NCBI GenBank assembly: GCA_038030265.1
Contig: CM075942.1
Location: 67,832,926-67,896,925, forward strand
DNA length: 64,000 bases
Reading direction: 5' to 3'
Source: Corythucha ciliata
Lineage: Eukaryota > Arthropoda > Insecta > Hemiptera > Tingidae
A program made the translations under genes and the position numbers. Of the stretch, positions 54,421-64,000 are shown piece after piece (positions within the stretch are counted from its first letter, which is position 1; each line of letters starts with the position of its first letter). Under the pieces are notes generated by a model. It saw nothing but the letters and a program-made list of their open reading frames with translations. It was not told where the DNA came from and made no database searches.

Positions 54421-56505
54421 CTTCGGTCTGGCATGCGTGGGTCGTTCAGGAGCTGCACAACGAACAAGCGATCGGGAGCGAGTTACCCAAATTCGCCTGA
54501 GAAAGGGGAAATATGCATTTTTGTAGCTTAAATAATTGACTATTTCGAGGCTAAATCACCGGCGGGCTTTGTTTTGGTCCCACAAACTTCGTTTTGAATG
54601 GGCCAACCCTTCGTTGTTTTTGTTTTAAAGGAGCCAGACCCACGAATTATGCTCTTTAAAATGAGTGAACTGTGTGAAATCCGTGATTTCTGACGAGCCG
54701 ATTCGCGTAATTGCTTTTTGATCAAGCAAAACACGAAAAGTTGATTCTGTGAGTGCCAATAATCCGCAAAATGTGGGCATTGAAAGGATAAAATACGTGA
54801 AATTGAATTCTTCAAGTGCCAAATCCGTGAAATTGGAGTATAAATGGGTGCGATCCACGGATTATAGCCATTTTTAGGGTCGCAATATTTATTTAGCGAT
54901 AGTTTTAATTTTCAGAGCTCAACAATACGCTGTAAACTTGATTTGCCAGGAAATGTCGATTTGTTGAGCTGGAAAATAAGGTTCTATCGAGCAATATTTC
55001 CTGATTTTGCCCAATAAATCAACTACAACTAAAATTCGAGTTTTGAAGGCATTTTTGGATCACAAGATCAAACTAGAACCCAGGCCAAAATGAATAGCCG
55101 CGGAATTGCGTCATTTGGGGTCTGATTATTTTAACAAATTGCGAGTGTATAATATTAATTTCCCCAAATCTCTTTTTTTTTTAGCGACAAGCTGTCGCCG
55201 ACAATTGAAACCAGGCGAGCCAATCACGACAGAGCCCAAGGTCGGCCACGAAATAACATCACATCTGAGATTCTTTCTAGTGACCAGTACGACACCTGGT
55301 CTGACTGGGCACCGGAGAGAAGTTTCCTAGTTGAATATACGTAAATTTAAAAGTTTGAGGCCTTTACTTACGCAAAATTGCAAATTTCTGGCCTGTATTT
55401 TCTCGAGGGTCTTAATTTATGCCAAAAGGCAAGTTTTGGGTCCAAATCTCAGCTACATTGCCAGGATAATCCGTAAATTCCAATGCTCTTGGTTATGTCC
55501 ATGAATTGAATCTGCTTTTTCACCCCTTTCAACCCCAATTTCTCATAATTTTTTGGATTATTGCAATTTTAAGGATTTAACTCGCTCAAAAAGTAAATTT
55601 CACAGGATTTGACTGTCTAATAAGCTTAAAGAGGTGACCCATAAAAATTGTCCATTATGCTATTTGGTACTCTGCCAAAAACAGTTTTAAAAAATCGCTG
55701 AAACGAAGATGATGGTTGGTTCATGGAATCCCATCCTTCAATTAGCGGCTTAATTTTAATTCACATTCTTCACCGCCCAATAGCGCGATTTTTAATTATC
55801 GGACGCTACAAAACTGAAAGTTTAGTTCAATGGAGAGCCTCCAGTCGAGGATGCTGAACCGATCGTACAGGAGTGCTGTGCGGGTACTTTACATTACATG
55901 GTCATGTTAGGCGTTGTTTTTTCTTTCTTTTTTTCAGGGGATTAGGTAGGCCTGGGAAAATTTGTTTGGCTCCTGGAAATGGGCTCCTGGAAATGGGCCG
56001 AAGCGGCCAATTGCCCAAATTACGGGAAGAGCCCCTTCAAAGGCTCGTCAGATCGAAATTTCGTGTAGATTTTCGAACTACCCGTGCAGCCTCTTGTCTT
56101 GTCTTGAATTTTTGGCCGTTTTTTGTCAAAGTGTTTTTTTAGATCTTAGCCGGGGACGTGGTTTATGACAATGAGTCCCTCGGGCAACATGGACAATTGA
56201 AAAATGCACTCTGCCTGATCTAATCATTTAAATTCTATTCATTTTTTTTACACTTTTGGTATGAAAATTTAAAAAAATATCATTTGAGAATAGTAGAATA
56301 GTGATTCGCCAAACGTTCTCTTATTTATTTATTTTATTTACCGTCTATTCTTTATATTCTTCATTGCTCTTTAGTAGGGCTGGCCGCCTCGTCGGATGCC
56401 GCACCCTGGTGTTCGTGGGCATAACACTATATTTAATAGTATGAGCCCTAGTTGTTTTGACGTTCATTATTTATTTATTTACTTCATCAGTTTTGATATC
56501 AGATG
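54421..56505. other. No gene recognised
   Basis: Two kb of mostly AT-rich sequence. At 55,183 a pyrimidine tract and AG precede CGACAAGCTGTCGCC and a 60-70 codon open stretch, an exon-like arrangement without a recognisable domain. At 55,970-55,995 a 14-bp direct repeat ggctcctggaaatg occurs twice. Confidence 0.4.
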
Positions 56506-56509
56506 CCAG

Positions 56510-57500
56510 CTTTGACTTGAAAACGTCAGTTTTGTATTGAAATCGTCAGTTTTCAAGACAGAGTCATTAGATATTTGACGTAACATCATCTGTTTACGGA
56601 AAAACACCAGTTTTGCTGTGATATTGTCAGTTTTGAGGTAAAATAATACTTTTTGGGTGGAAACGCAAGTTTCAGGGTAAAATCGTCAGTTTAGAAACGT
56701 TTTGGGGATGAAATCGTAAAGTTATTGAATTAAAACAGTTAGTTTTTGGATAAAATAGTCAGTTTTTGTAGTGAAATATTCGAAAAGAACACATCAGGTT
56801 TTGGAGTGTATCGTTATTTTTTGTGCCAAAATAATCGATTTCGGGTTCATTTTTGAGGTTAAGCCGTCAAATTTGGTTTTGGAGTAAAATCGCCAGTTTT
56901 TTAGTGACGACGCGTCTTCCAGTTTTGGGGCAACACGTGTCAGCTTTTGGCGTGAAATCATCTGTTTTGGTAAAAAATCGTCACATTTGGGATTGATTCG
57001 TCAGTTTTGTGGGAAATCACCGGATTTCAAGGCAGAGTCGTCCGTTTATTTGACCTAAGATTTTCCGTTTTAGGGAAAACTTTAGTCGCAGTTTTGGAGT
57101 AAATATTGTCGGGGGGATATTGTCGTTTCGGGTGTAAAATATTCATTTTTGAAATACATAGAACAGAAAATGTTATGTTTTAAATTAAAATCGCCAGTTT
57201 TGTAGTAGCATAGGGACGGGAAAACACGTCAGCTTTGGCGAGAAATTGTACGTTTTTTTTGTTAAATCGCCACTTGAGGGTTAAAATCGGCAGTTTTTAA
57301 TGCAGAGTGATCTGATTTGGTAAGATCACTCATTTTTCATCAGTTTGGGTTAAACCAGCCAGTTTTAGGGTGAAATCATCTTGGTTGGGAAGGGAAGGGG
57401 GTAAAGCCTTGGGTTTTAAAATTGTCAGTTGTGCTGTGAAATATTTAGTTGAGGCATAAACACTTTCGGTTTGCTGCGTAAAAACGTCAGTTTTCAAGTA
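56510..57500 (+). repeat. Minisatellite family G
   Basis: About 35 degenerate units of 25-30 bp built on aaatcgtcagttttggg/tgagg. Reverse copy at 49,860-50,215. Confidence 0.75.
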
Positions 57501-57512
57501 GATAACGTTAAA

Positions 57513-57889
57513 TGGATATAATGAATAAATCTGTCGCCGGTATTTTAATTAATAAATTAATTAGACTGATTTTATCCGGACGACGATGGAAGGGCATAGC
57601 CCAACACGATTCGAGTTTCGAGAAAAAATGGCTCCCCGGCGGGATTTGAACCCGCAACCTCGAGAAACAATAGACTGGGGGGGGGGGGGGGTCGGCTTAG
57701 CTTATCCCTCGGAGTACTACTCCCAAAGGCGTCTCCGTGGCGCAATTGGCAGCGTGCTGGACTGGTAATCCAGAGGTGGCGGGTTCAAATCCCGCCGGGG
57801 AGCCATTTTTTCTCGAAACTCGAATCGTGTTGGGCTATGCCCTTCCATCGTCGTCCGGATAATATCAGTCTAATTAATTTATTAATTAG
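57513..57889. mobile_element. tRNA-containing inverted-repeat unit, copy 1
   Basis: Arms of about 108 bp face each other (57,546-57,655; 57,780-57,889): aattaataaattaatt, ccggacgacgatggaag, ggcatagcccaacacgatt, cgagtttcgag and a tRNA T-arm plus acceptor. The right arm merges into a full tRNA-like sequence (57,731-57,803); the left arm carries only its 3' half in reverse (57,631-57,654). AGATAACGTTA occurs on both sides (about 57,501 and 57,888), a possible long target duplication. It lies between family G repeats. The leader 'ggcttagcttatccctcgga' upstream of the tRNA is shared by all three copies. Confidence 0.75.
57731..57803 (+). tRNA. tRNA-Thr(GGU)-like sequence
   Basis: 73 nt folding as a cloverleaf: acceptor GTCTCCG/CGGGGAG (six of seven pairs; 1:72 is G-G), D-stem GCGC/GCGT, anticodon stem CTGGA/TCCAG with loop CTGGTAA (anticodon GGT, 57,764-57,766), T-stem GCGGG/CCCGC with loop TTCAAAT. 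The A box TGGCGCAATTGG and B box GGTTCAAATCC are near consensus. CA follows the discriminator C. Animal nuclear tRNA-Thr normally reads AGU, UGU or CGU, so GGU is unexpected. Its place in a repeat and the 1:72 mismatch suggest a tRNA-like repeat rather than a decoding tRNA. Confidence 0.6.
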
Positions 57890-58011
57890 ATAACGTTACT
57901 TTTGAGTTAAAAATCGTTATTGTTTGGTTTAAAAATGTTAGATTTTTACGTCTTCTCAGCCAAGACGTTGATGAAAAGTCGGACACCCAGTATATTTGAG
58001 TGCCAAGCCCC

Positions 58012-58215
58012 TTTTTTTTATACAAGAATCGATTTCCATATTGCCATGGCGTGTTTCCTACCATGAAGGAGAACCTCAAAACCCAGAAGGCTGGCCCAAA
58101 ATTTGTTAGTTGACCAGCGCGGGAATAGAACCCACGACCGCGCAGTGTAGTGTCCGTGGGTGCCAGACCACTGGAACGCAACACCCTAGCTCCCACGGAC
58201 ACACCGCGGCCCTTA
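58012..58215 (-). mobile_element. Putative tRNA-derived SINE
   Basis: On the minus strand a head with A-box-like GCGTTCCAGTGG (about 58,180) and B-box-like GGTTCTATTCC (58,128-58,138), about 50 bp apart, followed by an unrelated body and an A-run of 8 (58,013-58,020, T on plus). That is the layout of a short tRNA-derived SINE. No target duplication was identified. Confidence 0.5.
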
Positions 58216-58862
58216 ATTTGACAGTTTTGAACGTCGAAATCGACAGTAAGTGCGAAAATCGTCAGTTTCCAGGGAGGTTGGAATAGAAAAGTGAAACACA
58301 TGTGAGACGAGGTGAGATTGCCTTTGACAGACAAAATTTATGAACACATGGCTGTGAAATTCATCCTCTCACACGTGTTTTACTTTTCTATTACAACTCC
58401 CCTCCCCTCCCCCAGGACGAAATTGACAGTTAATACGACGGAATCGACAGTTACGAGGACGAAATTTACAGTTTCCAGGACGAATTCACAGGTTCTCCAA
58501 CGAAATAGACAGTTTTCGGGACAAAAGTCATTGACAGTTCCAAGGACAAAATCGACTAAATTGAAAGTTTCGAGGACGGAATTGACGACCGTTTTCAGGA
58601 TTATATTAACAGTTTTGATTGACAACTTTTACTGTTTTGTATTACCACTTTGGTGTTACAATAGGGATAGGGGGGAATGACCCAGGCGGAGCCCTCCGCC
58701 ATATTTCGACAGCTTCGACTGACGAAATTTAAATTTTTAAGGACGAATTTGACAGTTCAGAACAACGAAATGGACCTTAATAGGACGAAATTTATCGTTT
58801 CGAAATTTTGAAGTTTATATGACGACGATGACAGTTTTAAGGACGAAATTGAGGGTGAGTGG
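58216..58862 (+). repeat. Minisatellite family F with inserted MITE
   Basis: Units of about 20 bp (gacgaaattgacagttt) interrupted at 58,277-58,397. Confidence 0.75.
58277..58397. mobile_element. 121-bp MITE-like inverted repeat
   Basis: GTTGGAATAGAAAAGTGAAA and, reversed, GTTGTAATAGAAAAGTAAAA; the arms continue through acacatgtgaga / acacgtgtgaga (about 36 bp each). It splits a family F array. Confidence 0.75.
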
Positions 58863-58869
58863 GTCCTTT

Positions 58870-59880
58870 TTCGGTCCAGTTTTGACTCTATTTTAGCCAT
58901 GAATTCGCAGATTTTTTCATGTTGATCCGCGAAAATTATGTTTTTCACCATTTTAAGCTGAAAATTAGTGCCTTTTGTCAACTTTAGGCGGGGGAATTAA
59001 CGCTTTTTCTCTATTTTAGCTGCAAATGAGTGGTTATCTCAATTATTAACGGGAAATTAAAATATTTATCTCAGTTATAGCAGCGAATTATTTCTCAACT
59101 TTAGGCGAAAATCACCGATTTAACTCAATTTTAGCAGTGAATTCACGAATTCACTCTCTAATTGATCCGCGAATTAGCGTTTTTACCCATTTTCAGTACG
59201 AGTGAGCGTACTATCCTAATTTTTAGCAGCAATTCATTTTCCTAGTTTCAGCCGCGAAGTACCTAATTTTCTCAAATTGATATTTCATTTAATTTTAGCT
59301 GCAAATGAGTGCTTTTTGACAACCTTCTTTTTCCTTCTTCTGGGTTTTCTCAAACTGTCCGTGAATTATCATATTTTCTAAATTGTTAGCCGTGAATTAG
59401 CGCTTAAAATTTTAACCTGCTGAGTGATTCTCATCGCTTTTTCTCAATTTAATTGCCTCGGATTAGCGATTTTTCTCAAGTATGGCCGTGATTTCGCTTT
59501 TTTTCAGAATTTTTTTTCTCAAATTCGTGATTTTTGTCACATTTTGCTATGGATTAGCTGTTTTCCTCTGCATCAGCCGCGAATATTAGTACTTTTACAA
59601 AAATGTTGCCACGTACTTGCCCACAGATCAGCACACTTGCACGCTTACTCAATTTTAGTCTCGAATTAATGGTCTTAAGAAAATTATGGTTTGCGCAGAT
59701 TCTTTATTTTAGTAGCGAATACGCCTTCAGATACCTGGCCGTGCTGGTTGCCTTAAGAATTGGTGTATTTTCCTTAATTTTAGGGGCAAATGAGCTCTTT
59801 TTCTCAATATTATCCGCGAAACAGTGCTTTAAAACCAACAATTTCAGTTAGTAGTGAATATTAGTCACTATCACGAAGTT
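58870..59880 (-). repeat. Minisatellite family B, inverted
   Basis: Units of about 30 bp (tcaattttagccgcgaatta, gcgctttttc). Follows family F as at 30,360-29,200, but with the opposite order relative to orientation. Confidence 0.75.
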
Positions 59881-60197
59881 GCCTCAAGAAACCATTAATT
59901 GGCGTTTTTCCCTCAGGGCGAAGTTCCCTGGCGTTTTATGCGCCAAAAGCGGGTCCAAAATGGGGGTTTTCAAAGGTTTTAAGATCATTGGGGTGAGGGG
60001 TGTTGATTTTCATGTAATTTCAAGCCGGATTTGACTATTCGTGAATAATAAACCCATGTGTAAAATTTGCAGCCTTTTTTTTTTTTCTTTTTTTTTCAAT
60101 AACAGAGACCAGAGCCTGCTGAGTGATTCACCGCAGCTTTTTCTCGATGTTATAGCAGTGAACTAACAACAAATCTCGATTCTCGCTTTTCTCACAA
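59881..60197. other. No gene seen
   Basis: Unassigned, with a T-run at 60,078. Confidence 0.4.
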
Positions 60198-60412
60198 TTT
60201 CTGGAATAGGTCCAGCACGCTGCCAATTGCACCACGGAGACACCTTTGGGAGGCGTAGTCCGAGGGATAAGCTAAGCCGAACCCCACCTAGGTCTATTGC
60301 TTCTCGAAACTCGAATCATGTTGGGCTATGCTCTTCCATCGTCGTCCGGATAACATCAGATAAATTAATTTATTAATTAAAAATACCGGTGACAGAATTA
60401 CTCATCATATAC
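60198..60412 (-). mobile_element. tRNA-containing unit, copy 2 (inverted, truncated)
   Basis: Read on the minus strand it has the same leader as copy 1 (ctgtcaccggtattttt, aattaataaattaatt, ccggacgacgatggaag, ggcttagcttatccctcgga) and then the 5' half of the tRNA (60,241-60,210), ending after CTGGACC. The left-arm T-half seen in copy 1 is absent here, so that segment is an addition in copy 1. Confidence 0.7.
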
Positions 60413-60664
60413 ATCTAACACCATCTAGATAAGATAAAATTCGGCGTGGTTTACCGATCAGGAGAAACGCCTAGAGTTTCAAGAAGCAATGGACCTGGGT
60501 GGGGTTCGGCTTAGCTTATCCCTCGGAGAACGAGTCCCAAAGGCGTCTCCGTGGCGCAATTGGCAGCGTGCTGGACTGGTAATCCAGAGGTTGCGGGATC
60601 AAATCCCGCCGGGGAGCCATTTTTTCTGGAAACTAGAATCGTGTTGGGCTATGCCCTTCCATCG
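60413..60664 (+). mobile_element. tRNA-containing unit, copy 3, cut by gypsy
   Basis: Shares gaagcaatggacctggg, the ggcttagcttatccctcgga leader, the tRNA and the right arm up to ...cccttccatcg, where the gypsy LTR starts; the remaining arm (tcgtccggat) is displaced. Its own left part is unrelated to copy 1. Confidence 0.7.
60545..60617 (+). tRNA. tRNA-Thr(GGU)-like sequence, second copy
   Basis: The same 73-nt cloverleaf and GGT anticodon as at 57,731. Differences: variable loop T and a B box changed from GGTTC to GGATC, which should weaken Pol III recognition. The 1:72 G-G mismatch is shared. Confidence 0.55.
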
Positions 60665-60834
60665 TGTTGAGTCCTAAGCGGGAAGCTTTCAAGCTTATCT
60701 TATCGCTTGTAACCTAGCATTGAGGCATGTTGTTCTTAGTTTTGTTTCTTTTGAGGAACGCGTTGTGTTAATTGAATATACGGTGTTTTGTGCTTGTGAA
60801 TCAGTTCATTCATTTCATTCCTCGGACATAATAG

Positions 60835-60845
60835 TGGCGACGAGA
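60835..60845 (+). promoter_or_regulatory. Gypsy primer-binding site
   Basis: TGGCGACGAG is the complement of CTCGTCGCCA, the CCA-tailed end of animal tRNA-Ser(GCU). It lies 6 bp after the inferred LTR end. Confidence 0.6.
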
Positions 60846-60961
60846 TTAAAGGAATATCGGACAAAAGCGTCCTTTGAAGGCCTGCCGCCTAACGTGATCG
60901 ATCGCGACCTTACGCTCTGTACATCGCCTTTGGATTATTCATCCTCCCATACGCCTTTACG

Positions 60962-61522
60962 ATGAATGACCAAGCGGAGATGACACGATTGGTGCAAGCT
61001 CTAACTCAATTAGTGCATGGGTTACAGCCGTCCGGAACAGTGCAACCCCGGACCCCTGACGAAATTCTTGCCTCTCAAAATGTTTCATTCGAACCGTTCG
61101 ACGAGAGCCTCGAATCGTTCAAGTCATATCGTCAAAGGTTGGAAAATTTCTTCTCAATTAAGAACCTTGTTGGTGATGCGGCTGAATCGGCCAAGACCAA
61201 AGTCTTCATCAATTCAATCGGGGGTAAATGGTACTCGAAACTATGTGCGTTGTGCGGCCAAGACACCCCCTCAAGCAAGACTTACACGGTTTTAGTTACG
61301 CTGCTAGAGCAAGCTGTATCCCCAAAGAAAAACATTCTCGTTGAACAGCACCGGTTTCTCTGTTCTAGCCAAGCCGACAATGAAGACGTTGGCCAATTCG
61401 TCGCTAAATTGAAATCGTTGAGTGCTGATTGCGATTTTATCTGCCCTCTGAGTGAGTGCAAACAGCCTGTTGCTGATATTTTTGTACGTATTAAATTCAT
61501 AAGGGGCATTCGAGACTCTTAA
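60962..61522 (+). pseudogene. Gypsy gag (capsid part)
   Basis: ATG at 60,962 opens MNDQAEMTRLVQALTQL. The block VSFEPFDESLESFKSYRQRL, then FFSIKNLVGDAAESAKT and VEQHRFLCSSQADNEDVGQF is the retrotransposon Gag domain that builds the particle. A TAA at 61,520 stops the frame after RGIRDS, but the same frame continues with IREALLQEKDLMFA, so the stop is premature. Alternative ATGs in other frames are not supported. Confidence 0.85.
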
Positions 61523-62350
61523 ATCCGAGAAGCCCTGCTTCAAGAAAAAGACTTAATGTTCGCCCGGTCGGTCGAGATCGCCTTAACCGCGGAAGCCGCA
61601 TCATTGAACACTCGAGTGCAGATGCAGATGTTCATAAAGTTTCAAGTCGTTTTATGAAGCAAGCAAGTACTACGACTCGTGGCCAAGATAGAGGTTGTTC
61701 TTGCCAGCCAGGGCTTTCCCTCAAGTACTCAGGAGGGCGGGACAGACGAAATTCCCGGTATAATTTTCGCGAGTTAGGCATCGAGGGACTTTGCCTCCGT
61801 TGTGGCCGCGAGAACCACATTTCAACGGAATGTCACATCCCGCCTCAAACATCGAGGTGCAACTCCTGCCAGAAAACAGGTCATGTGGCTAAAGTGTGCC
61901 TTAAGACTCTGTCGTCCAAGTCTTCACAGCCCCGTCTTCGCGACTCGCGAGGCCCCTCTATAAAAAAAATTAACTCAGGAAACGAACGATGATTCTGAAT
62001 CCGAAGTTTTCAACGTATTCCGGGTTGTGGACGTCCCTAACGAAGTTTTTCAGGCCTCTCAGGAGCCAGACAAAGGAAATAAATATTACCTGACAGTTGG
62101 CGTGGAACACCAGAAAGTACAGTTCGAGATTGACTCGGGCAGTGGTGCTTCAGTCATGAGCTTGAAGTCGTTCAAGGCGTTGAATTTGTCATGCCGCTTA
62201 ATCAAATCGGACGTCGTCTTCAAAACTTACATGGGAGAATATTTCAGACCTCTCGGCGTCGCTAACGTGAGAGTCACTTGTGGTTCGGTGAGTTGCATGC
62301 TCGATCTATTCATCGTGACTTCATCTGCGGATGCGCCCCCTAGGACTTGA
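61523..62350 (+). pseudogene. Gypsy nucleocapsid and protease
   Basis: Continues Gag to about 61,650, then a frameshift. Two CCHC knuckles follow in the frame 61,654-61,992: CLRCGRENHISTEC (about 61,791) and CNSCQKTGHVAKVC (about 61,858). A further shift near 61,990 leads to the protease frame with FEIDSGSGASVMS (Asp at 62,132). The frame ends at 62,350, overlapping the RT frame by 20 nt; the change of frame there could be a mutation or a programmed shift. Confidence 0.85.
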
Positions 62351-63773
62351 AATTACACAAGTTTCCGATGTGCAGCTCGTTGCTGTTCCGAACACACCGG
62401 AGAAAATTTTCGAAACATTTGCTGATATCTTCACTGAAAAAATAGGTACGATCCCCAACGTTTTGTGTAACCTCAACTTCAAACCAGGTGCAGCGCCTTT
62501 GTTCGTCAAAGCTCGTCCAGTTCCCTATGCGCTACAAGATCAGGTTTCTCATGAGCTCGAGCAAATGGAAGCTCAAGGTATCATCACTCGTGCAGACCAA
62601 AGTGAATGGGTATCACCTCTTGTTATTGTTCCCAAACCTGGAAACCAAATTCATCTCTGCGTGGATTTCAAAAGTACAGTTAATCCAATGCTTTTCAGTG
62701 ACCGCTATCCTTTGCCTTTAATGGACAGCCTTTTCAATAAAATGCAGGGCGGCCGTTTCTTCTACAAACTGGATGTCTACAAAGCCTACCTTCATGTCCA
62801 AATGACGGAAGAAAGGGCTAAAATTCAATCAATCTCAACGCACAAAGTCACGTACAGAATGAACAGGCTTGCGTTCGGAATTAAAATTGCGCCTAACGAA
62901 TTTCAGCGTATTATGGACAATGCTTTTGGTGAAATGGAAGGAATCGCTGTCTATTTTGATGACATCATCATCATGGGCAAAACCTTGGAACGATGCACAG
63001 TTCGCTTGTTCACCTGTCTATCCAAGCTACGGGAAATAGACCTCCATCTTAATCGGAATAAGTGCAAATTTTTTGTTCCTGCTGTGGATTTTCTTGGTCA
63101 TAGAATAACCCGAAACGGGCTTGAGAAAACGGAACACAAAATTAGAGCAATAATTAATGCCCCGCGACCAAATAATGCAGAGGAAGTTGCATCTTTTCTG
63201 GGGCTCTTCATGTACTACGGGAAATTCATCAAAGACGCCTCAACTCTAACAGCACCTTTGCGAAACGCCCAGAAACAAAGGGAACCATTTAAATGGACTG
63301 TCGATTGTGAAAGAGCTTTCACGCGCCTCAAGGCAAGTATCGCTAGTCCGGTGGTGCTTACTCCGCTCAACCCTGAACTTCCAATAATTTTAGCTACGGA
63401 TGCCAGCCCTTACGGTATCTCGGGCATACTGTCACATATTATCGATGGGGTTGAACGGCCAGTCTACTTAATCTCCCGAGCGCTCACAAAAGTTGAACAA
63501 CGTTACTCCCAACTCGATCGGGAAGCAACAGCGATTTTCTGGTCAGTGAAGAAATTATACAACTATCTCTACGGACGACAGTTCACGCTTGTCAGTGATA
63601 ATAAACCGCTGACTCACATTTTCAGCCCTCACGCCAAAATACCAGTAATGTCGGCTTCTTGTCTTGTTGTCTTGTTCGTTACGCCTCATTTTTATCGGCG
63701 TTTGATTACGTCATTAAACATCAGAAGGCTGATCTCCACAAGCACGCGGACTACTTATCTAGAGCTCCTCTGA
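62331..63773 (+). pseudogene. Gypsy reverse transcriptase and RNase H
   Basis: A single frame of 480 codons. Motifs: PVPYALQDQVSHELEQME (about 62,520), SEWVSPLVIVPKP (about 62,602), FFYKLDVYKAYLH (catalytic Asp, about 62,768), RLAFGIKIAPNEFQRIMD (about 62,865), YFDDIIIMG (62,952-62,963; YFDD rather than the more common Y(V/I/L)DD), FLGHRITRNGL, then RNase H with LATDASPYGISGIL (Asp at 63,399), QLDREATAIFWSVKK (Glu) and LVSDNKPLTHIF (Asp). A frameshift near 63,660 misreads the last ~35 codons; the correct frame continues past 63,773. Confidence 0.92.
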
Positions 63774-64000
63774 GCAACGGCGAAGAAAACGAGGATGAGT
63801 CCTCTGTATATCAAGCTGAAGTCATCAATAGCATCACTTCTAGACAGGCTTCACTGGACTATAAACGAATCAGGGCTGAGACATCTTGCGACAAAGACTT
63901 GGCGTCGTTGGCACACCGTCTAGAAGCGGGCAAAGAGTGCAATCCCGAGAATTCGCTATTGGATGGAATAGTCCTGTTCAGAGACCGTGTATACGTTCCT
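63660..64000 (+). pseudogene. Gypsy RNase H tail and integrase start, cut by window end
   Basis: After the frameshift the frame reads SAFDYVIKHQKADLHKHADYLSRAP in two overlapping halves (about 63,690-63,770), the RNase H/connection end, then acidic linker NGEENEDESSVYQAEV and DKDLASLAHRLEAG to GIVLFRDRVYVP (about 63,965-64,000), the block just before the integrase zinc domain. It is open to the window edge. Confidence 0.85.

Larger units (their letters stand above)
60665..64000 (+). mobile_element. Ty3/gypsy LTR retrotransposon, 5' part (continues past the window)
   Basis: Putative 5' LTR 60,665-60,828 (TGTTGAGTCC...CTCGGACA), then TGGCGACGAG (60,835), which fits the 3' end of tRNA-Ser(GCU), then Gag, zinc knuckles, protease, RT and RNase H in gypsy order. 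The tRNA-Ser primer site and domain features suggest a Mag-like lineage (tentative). At least one nonsense codon and four frameshifts occur before 64,000. The 3' LTR is outside the window, so LTR limits and age cannot be checked. Confidence 0.88.

Noticed and set aside
55106..56168. Possible exon at 55,183 and open frames to 56,168
   Set aside because: Splice-acceptor-like tract and short frames, but no recognisable domain or partner exon; left as unassigned.
57731..57803. Ordinary functional tRNA gene
   Set aside because: Anticodon GGU is not expected for animal nuclear Thr, the first acceptor pair is mismatched, and the sequence is a repeated unit with inverted arms; reported as tRNA-like instead.

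Overview
This window is repeat-rich animal nuclear DNA. It has no operons or tightly packed genes. It carries BEL/Pao, Ty1/copia and Ty3/gypsy retrotransposons, a PIF/Harbinger transposon, a MULE-type transposase gene with a spliceosomal intron, tRNA-derived repeats and long degenerate minisatellites. The mix, especially BEL/Pao plus half-tRNA-iMet-primed copia, suggests an invertebrate and probably an arthropod. The sequence alone does not support a species. I find no intact host protein-coding gene. Almost every coding region is a transposon gene, and all of them are broken.

Layout. 1-1,010: an AMSH-like JAMM deubiquitinase domain butted against a gypsy fragment. 1,440-8,250: a minisatellite (family A) interrupted by a BEL/Pao element (2,087-7,570, 5-bp target duplication). 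10,540-13,740: minisatellites B, C and D and a conserved trailer. 14,770-15,330: a GC-rich non-LTR reverse transcriptase relic. 15,398-18,345: dispersed repeat E and a B array. 18,598-21,889: a broken MULE transposase gene. 22,300-25,975: mostly blank, with hAT-like ends. 25,980-33,740: D, E, B, F and A repeats. 36,343-43,292: a PIF/Harbinger transposon (TAA target duplication) holding a 2-kb foldback element and a TA-flanked element that splits its transposase. 43,500-47,920: a complete copia element (matched LTRs, target duplication AGATG) sitting in the leader of an older copia. 48,743-54,420: MITEs, A and G minisatellites, a second degenerate copia and an inverted-repeat element. 56,510-60,664: G, F and B minisatellites with tRNA-Thr(GGU)-like units inside inverted repeats, a SINE-like unit and a small MITE. 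60,665-64,000: the 5' part of a Ty3/gypsy element cut off by the window edge.

About a quarter of the window is degenerate 20-33 bp tandem repeat in six recurring families (A, B, C, D, F, G; my estimate by eye). Several families share short cores, appear in both orientations and keep the same neighbours, which suggests they travel as parts of larger composite elements. The most unusual items are the JAMM-gypsy chimera, the tRNA-Thr(GGU) inverted-repeat units, two tandem hairpins with compensatory stem changes (19,363-19,443), the nested Harbinger stack, and the BEL copy whose lesions are almost all frameshifts although its LTR remnants are nearly identical.
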